This document shows positions 5,511 to 6,293 of a stretch of 6,293 nucleotides of DNA, piece after piece. Every line of letters begins with the position of its first letter. Positions within the stretch are counted from its first letter, which is position 1. The notes beneath the pieces are model-generated. The model had not been told where the DNA came from and ran no database searches. It saw only the letters and a program-made list of their open reading frames with translations. The position numbers and the translations under genes were made by a program. The stretch lies in assembly GCA_027858355.1 (NCBI GenBank), contig JAQICW010000470.1, forward strand, positions 1-6,293. Direction: 5' to 3'. The stretch is from Desulfobacula sp. Lineage in GTDB: Bacteria; Desulfobacterota; Desulfobacteria; Desulfobacterales; Desulfobacteraceae.

Positions 5511-6293
5511 ATGCTGAATCTTAACAAGTGGTATACTAGAGAAAAACGGCACGAGCAACTTGAAAAACATATATCTGAAACTCAAAAAGCAAAATTCGGG
5601 TTTACCTCCTATGCCGAATCCGATAAAGTTCACCGGGTCAACCGACATTTTGATACCATTGCGGATCGATACGACTTGATGAACACCATATTGAGTGCCG
5701 GGATCCATTATGCCTGGAAACGCCGGGCCATTGAACTGCTGATGATCAAACCCGAAGAAAAAGTCCAGGATGTCTGTGGCGGAACCGGAGATATGGCACG
5801 ATTGTCTGCATCCAGGTCTGGCAAAAATGGAATCTCTATCGTTTATGACATTAACCGGAAAATGATCGAACAAGGAAAAAAAAAATCAATAAAAGGGGTC
5901 TCTTTTGTCCAGGGAGATGCTGAGTGTATTTGTTTTCCTGATAATTCATTCAATGCTGTTTCCATTGGATTTGGCATCAGGAACATCACCCATCTTGAAA
6001 CAGGTTTCAAGGAGATATACCGCGTGTTAAAAAAAGGCGGTACCATGAGTTGCCTGGAATTCTCAAAACCGGACAACACATTGTTCAGATATCTTTACGA
6101 TTTTTACTCGTTTAAAATAATGCCGTTACTCGGAAGGTTCATCACTGGTTCAATGGAAGCATACACAGCATTCCCCGAATCCATAAGGGCATTCCCCCTT
6201 CCGGATGAGTTAAGTCTGATTTTAAAAAGCATCGGTTTTAAAGATATCAAAATCAAGAAGCTGACAAATGGAATTGCAGTGATTCATTCGGCG
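5511..6293 (+). CDS. ubiE: UbiE/MenG quinone C-methyltransferase, 3' end outside the window
   Basis: This SAM-dependent methyltransferase methylates demethylmenaquinone (and, in some bacteria, the ubiquinone precursor) on the cytoplasmic side of the membrane. The frame is open for 261 codons to the window edge. It contains HFDTIADRYDLMNTILSAGIHYAWK (47-70), SAM motif I DVCGGTGDM (87-95), acidic D113 after strand 2, QGDAECICFPDNSFNAV (134-150), FGIRNITH (154-161), YRVLKKGGTMSCLEFSKP (170-187) and ESIRAFPLPDEL (223-234). The last residues, LTNGIAVIHS, match the usual end of the family, so only a few codons are probably missing. A basic N-terminal extension of about 40 residues precedes the core. 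The ATG at 5511, with GAG nearby, is preferred; an in-frame ATG at 5490 lacks any ribosome binding site. In sulfate reducers the expected product is menaquinone, so menG is an equally valid name. Confidence 0.93.
   Translation, partial: MLNLNKWYTREKRHEQLEKHISETQKAKFGFTSYAESDKVHRVNRHFDTIADRYDLMNTILSAGIHYAWKRRAIELLMIKPEEKVQDVCGGTGDMARLSASRSGKNGISIVYDINRKMIEQGKKKSIKGVSFVQGDAECICFPDNSFNAVSIGFGIRNITHLETGFKEIYRVLKKGGTMSCLEFSKPDNTLFRYLYDFYSFKIMPLLGRFITGSMEAYTAFPESIRAFPLPDELSLILKSIGFKDIKIKKLTNGIAVIHSA

Noticed and set aside
5457..6079. Two minus-strand open frames of 138 and 78 residues
   Set aside because: They are antisense to the clearly conserved UbiE/MenG coding sequence.

Overview
The window looks like a low-GC chromosomal segment of a marine-type sulfate-reducing deltaproteobacterium, probably Desulfobacterales and perhaps a Desulfobacula/Desulfobacter relative. 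This is inferred from gene content: a bacterial arginine kinase, a UbiE/MenG quinone methyltransferase, a secreted DOMON protein, a cytochrome bd remnant, and a long palindromic repeat of a kind I associate with this group. No rRNA, tRNA or CRISPR array was seen.

Layout. 1-484 (minus): a 124-bp palindromic element (11-134) with 14-bp perfect terminal inverted repeats cuts off an MFS transporter gene after about 117 codons. 485-718: intergenic, with possible divergent promoters. 719-1980 (plus): a 66-residue four-cysteine protein, then a complete arginine kinase with its catalytic residues intact. 2062-3201 (plus): an exported MsrA-MsrB fusion closed by an intrinsic terminator that overlaps its stop codon. 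3238-4417: a decayed block. It holds an MscS-type channel gene (minus) with two one-base frameshifts in homopolymers and no pore end, then (plus) a near-consensus sigma70 promoter and the first 25 codons of cydA joined to a transposase scrap. 5343-4424 (minus): a two-gene unit coding for an exported DOMON-domain protein and a small exported cysteine-containing protein, overlapping as TAATG. 5511-6293 (plus): a nearly complete UbiE/MenG methyltransferase that leaves the window without a stop codon and is read divergently from the DOMON unit.

Functionally, arginine kinase (phosphagen energy buffering), methionine sulfoxide repair in the cell envelope and quinone methylation suit an anaerobe meeting oxygen or changing energy supply. 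The loss of cytochrome bd here and the truncated MFS and MscS genes show that the region has been rearranged. I found no clear evidence of an entirely new multi-gene system. The least explained parts are the four-cysteine protein beside the kinase, the DOMON/small-protein pair, and the MsrAB enzyme that has only three cysteines.
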